6,479 nucleotides of DNA. Origin: Pseudomonadota bacterium. GTDB lineage: Bacteria > Pseudomonadota > Gammaproteobacteria > Burkholderiales > Thiobacillaceae. Below the pieces are notes generated by a model, which was not told where the DNA came from, ran no database searches, and worked only from the letters and a program-made list of their open reading frames with translations. The position numbers were made by a program, and so were the translations under genes. Positions 4,143-6,479 of the stretch are shown piece by piece. How positions within the stretch are numbered: the stretch's first letter is position 1; every line of letters begins with the position of its first letter. The stretch is taken from the NCBI GenBank assembly GCA_021791235.1, contig JAJYXA010000596.1, positions 1 to 6,479 on the forward strand. Reading direction: 5' to 3'.

Positions 4143-6479
4143 ATGTTAAATCATATTGTTGATCTCGCTTTGCGCTACAAGGTGCTGGTGCTGGTGGCGT
4201 TTGTGCTGGTGGTGTTTTTTGGGGCCCGCGCCTGGCAGCATATTCCGATTGACGGCCTGCCGGATGTGACGCCGGTGCAAGTGAGCATCCAGACCGAGGC
4301 GGCGGGCCTGGCGTCCGAAGAAGTTGAAAAACTGCTGACGATGCCGGTTGAAACCGCCATGGCGGGTTTACCCGGGGTGGAGCACATCCGCTCCATGTCC
4401 ATGTTTGGTTTTTCGCAGGTGACCGTTTATTTCAAAGATGACGTGGACATCTATTTCGCGCGCCAACTGGTCAGCGAAAAACTCGCCGAGGCCAAGGCGC
4501 ACATACCGGACGGCTATGGCGAACCACGCCTGGGGGCCAATGCATCCAGCCTTGGACAGGCCTTCTGGTACGCCATCGAGTCAGCCGACAGGAAATTGAC
4601 CGACATGGAATTGCGCACCCTGCAGGACTGGAACGTGCGTCTGGTTCTGCGCACCGCGCCCGGGGTGGACGACGTGATCTCCTGGGGCGGCCACGAGAAG
4701 CAGTATCAGGTTTTAATCAATCCGCAACAGCTGATCAAGTACGGCCTCACCTTCAAGGAAGTGATGGGCGCGCTTGGGGTCAACAACCGTCAAGTCGGCG
4801 GGCAATACGTCAACCTCGGTCGGGAGCAATATCTGGTGCGCGGTTTGGGGCTGGTCGCCAATTCGCACGAGATTGGCAGCATCGTGGTTGCCGCAAGAGC
4901 AGGCACCCCCATTTACGTGCGTGATGTGGCGGAAGTGAAAGAAGCGCCGGCTTTGCGTTTCGGCGCCATTACCCGGGATGGCCAGGAAACCACCCTGGGC
5001 ATGGTGCTCGCGCGCACCGGGGAAAACGCGCAGAACGTGGTCGACGCCGTCAAGGAAAAGCTTGAACGGGTCAAGCAGAGCCTGCCGGAGGGCGTAACGA
5101 TCCAGGCGGTCTACGACCGCACCGAGTTGATCGGCAAGGTGATCGCGACCGCCGACCGTGCCATGATCGAGGGCGCGCTGCTGGTGATCGCCGTGCTGTT
5201 CCTGTTCCTCGGAGAACTACGCTCGGCGATTATCGTGGTGATTGCAATTCCGCTGGCGCGCCTGATCGCCTTCATTTTTATGGACGCATACAGCGTCCCG
5301 GCCAACCTGATGTCGCTGGGCGGACTCATCGTCGGGCTGGGCATGACCATCGACGGCCCGGTGGTGCTGGTGGAAAACGCCTACCGTCGGCTCTCCCATC
5401 ACGCCGGGAAGACGGTCAACCGCACCCAGGTGGTGCTGGAAGCGGCGCGCGAGGTGATGAATCCCATCGCCTTCGGCGTGTTGATCATCATTGTGGTGTT
5501 CCTGCCGCTGTTCGCGCTCACCGGTCTTGAAGGCAAGATGTTCAAGCCGCTCGCCATCAATATGGTGTTCGCGATGATCGGCTCGCTGATTCTCACCCTG
5601 ACCCTGATCCCGGTATTGGCGGCCATCGGCCTGCGCGCCAAACAGGAGAAGGAGCCGGCCCTGGTGCGCTGGCTCAAGAATCGCTATACCCCGATCCTGC
5701 TGTGGTCGCTGGGCCACAGAAAAACCGTGGTGACCGGCGCCGTCGCCCTGTTCGCGCTGGCCATGGGGCTGTTCCCTTTCCTGGGAAAGGAATTCATGCC
5801 GACCTTGCAGGAGGGCAGCTTCGTCTTCCGGGTGGTGAGCATTCCCTCGACCTCCCTGGAGCAGACTATCTCGCTTGCCAAACAGGCCGAAAAAGCGCTG
5901 CTGGAATTCCCCCAAACCGAAACGGCCCTGTCGCTCATCGGGCGCGCGGAACGCGGCGACGAAGCCATGGACGTGAGCAAATTCGAGGTTTTTGTGGCGC
6001 TCAAATCGCAGGAATCCTGGCCCGAAAAAATCGGCTACGCCGAGCTGAGCCGGGACATGCAGGAGCGCCTGGAACGGGAGATTCCGACCGCCGTGATCGG
6101 GGCCACCCAGCCCATCCAGATGCGGGTGGAAGAATTGATCTCCGGGGTCAAGGAAACCCTGGCGGTGAAGCTGTATGGCAACGATCTCGACACCCTGGAA
6201 CGGCTTTCCGAAAACATCAAATCGGTATTGCAAACCGTACCCGGGGTAGAGGATCTGTCGCTGGAGGCCAACAAGGGCAAGCCGCAGATCGTGATCAAGA
6301 TAAACCGCGAAGCAGCGGCGCGCATGGGACTCAACGCCGATGACATTCTGGAAGTGGTGCAGGCGGGGATCGGCGGCAAGCAGGTCTCAACCCTGATCGA
6401 CGGCGTGAAGCGCTTCGACATCCAGGTATGGCTCGCGCCCGAATTCCGCGACAGCATGGAATCCATCGACAACATCCCG
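4143..6479 (+). CDS. czcA: CzcA-like heavy-metal RND efflux permease, 3' end outside window
   Basis: Inner-membrane proton/metal antiporter of the HME-RND family, the engine of the CzcCBA complex. I translated it from the ATG at 4143: 779 codons without a stop to the window edge, about three quarters of the usual length of roughly 1,040. TM1 lies at about residues 9-27 (YKVLVLVAFVLVVFFGARAW begins at 12), followed by IPIDGLPDVTPVQV and the first porter domain, TM2-TM6 (about 345-495), TM7 (near 525-545), FMPTLQEG, and most of the second porter/docking region. TM8-TM12 are missing. TM4 reads GLIVGLGMTIDGPVVLVEN: Asp404 and Glu411 match the proton-relay residues Asp408 and Glu415 of Cupriavidus CzcA, but the position of its Asp402 is Gly398. 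The Met triad of CusA also appears absent. The metal is therefore uncertain; Zn, Co, Ni or Cd are only candidates. The symbol reflects family membership, not proven substrate. Confidence 0.96.
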   Translation, partial: MLNHIVDLALRYKVLVLVAFVLVVFFGARAWQHIPIDGLPDVTPVQVSIQTEAAGLASEEVEKLLTMPVETAMAGLPGVEHIRSMSMFGFSQVTVYFKDDVDIYFARQLVSEKLAEAKAHIPDGYGEPRLGANASSLGQAFWYAIESADRKLTDMELRTLQDWNVRLVLRTAPGVDDVISWGGHEKQYQVLINPQQLIKYGLTFKEVMGALGVNNRQVGGQYVNLGREQYLVRGLGLVANSHEIGSIVVAARAGTPIYVRDVAEVKEAPALRFGAITRDGQETTLGMVLARTGENAQNVVDAVKEKLERVKQSLPEGVTIQAVYDRTELIGKVIATADRAMIEGALLVIAVLFLFLGELRSAIIVVIAIPLARLIAFIFMDAYSVPANLMSLGGLIVGLGMTIDGPVVLVENAYRRLSHHAGKTVNRTQVVLEAAREVMNPIAFGVLIIIVVFLPLFALTGLEGKMFKPLAINMVFAMIGSLILTLTLIPVLAAIGLRAKQEKEPALVRWLKNRYTPILLWSLGHRKTVVTGAVALFALAMGLFPFLGKEFMPTLQEGSFVFRVVSIPSTSLEQTISLAKQAEKALLEFPQTETALSLIGRAERGDEAMDVSKFEVFVALKSQESWPEKIGYAELSRDMQERLEREIPTAVIGATQPIQMRVEELISGVKETLAVKLYGNDLDTLERLSENIKSVLQTVPGVEDLSLEANKGKPQIVIKINREAAARMGLNADDILEVVQAGIGGKQVSTLIDGVKRFDIQVWLAPEFRDSMESIDNIP

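Noticed and set aside
5217..6233. Long reverse-strand open frame (338 codons) opposite czcA
   Set aside because: The + strand frame here encodes a clear RND permease. The reverse translation is His/Gln/Arg-rich with no recognisable domain, as expected for the shadow of a GC-rich gene.
5702..6343. 213-codon + strand frame inside czcA
   Set aside because: Out of frame with the intact czcA reading frame, which I followed without a stop from 4143 to 6479.
1..6479. Mobile elements, tRNA or rRNA genes, CRISPR arrays, riboswitches
   Set aside because: No transposase fragments, terminal inverted repeats, regularly spaced repeats, tRNA-like cloverleaf or long structured non-coding stretch was seen; no gap between genes exceeds 84 bases.

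Overview
The window carries part of a heavy-metal efflux locus from a GC-rich proteobacterium. A beta- or gammaproteobacterium is the best guess, because a small CzcI-like secreted protein sits directly before czcCBA. This is an inference from gene order and composition, since there is no rRNA or other phylogenetic marker here. All genes lie on the + strand and are tightly spaced, as in an operon. No regulator, tRNA, CRISPR array or mobile element is visible.

Layout. Bases 1-881 hold the C-terminal part of a PIB-type metal-exporting P-type ATPase. The window opens inside its phosphorylation motif (DKTGTLT, of which GTLT remains). Bases 911-1171 hold a DUF302-family gene that is broken: it has a one-base frameshift near 1067 and the second half of the domain is missing. 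Bases 1181-1531 encode a 116-residue predicted secreted protein with a Cys/His cluster, resembling the small CzcI-type proteins found before RND metal pumps. From 1616 the three-part pump follows: czcC (outer-membrane channel, 1616-2917), czcB (lipoprotein periplasmic adaptor, 2946-4133) and czcA (inner-membrane RND permease, from 4143 and open to the end of the window, 779 codons seen).

How they work together. The P-type ATPase would move metal ions from the cytoplasm to the periplasm using ATP. The CzcCBA complex would take ions from the periplasm, and perhaps the cytoplasm, and expel them through the outer membrane using the proton gradient. The small Cys/His protein could bind metal in the periplasm.

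No wholly new system is evident. The most interesting points are that both pumps depart from the classic Zn/Cd signatures. CzcA lacks the first transmembrane-helix-4 aspartate of CzcA-type pumps and also lacks the methionine triad of CusA-type Cu/Ag pumps. The ATPase has a His-Glu pair in its last helix where ZntA-type pumps have Asp. The cargo metal of the locus is therefore open. The decayed DUF302 gene, whose stop lies nine bases in frame before the CzcI-like start, is the second point of interest.
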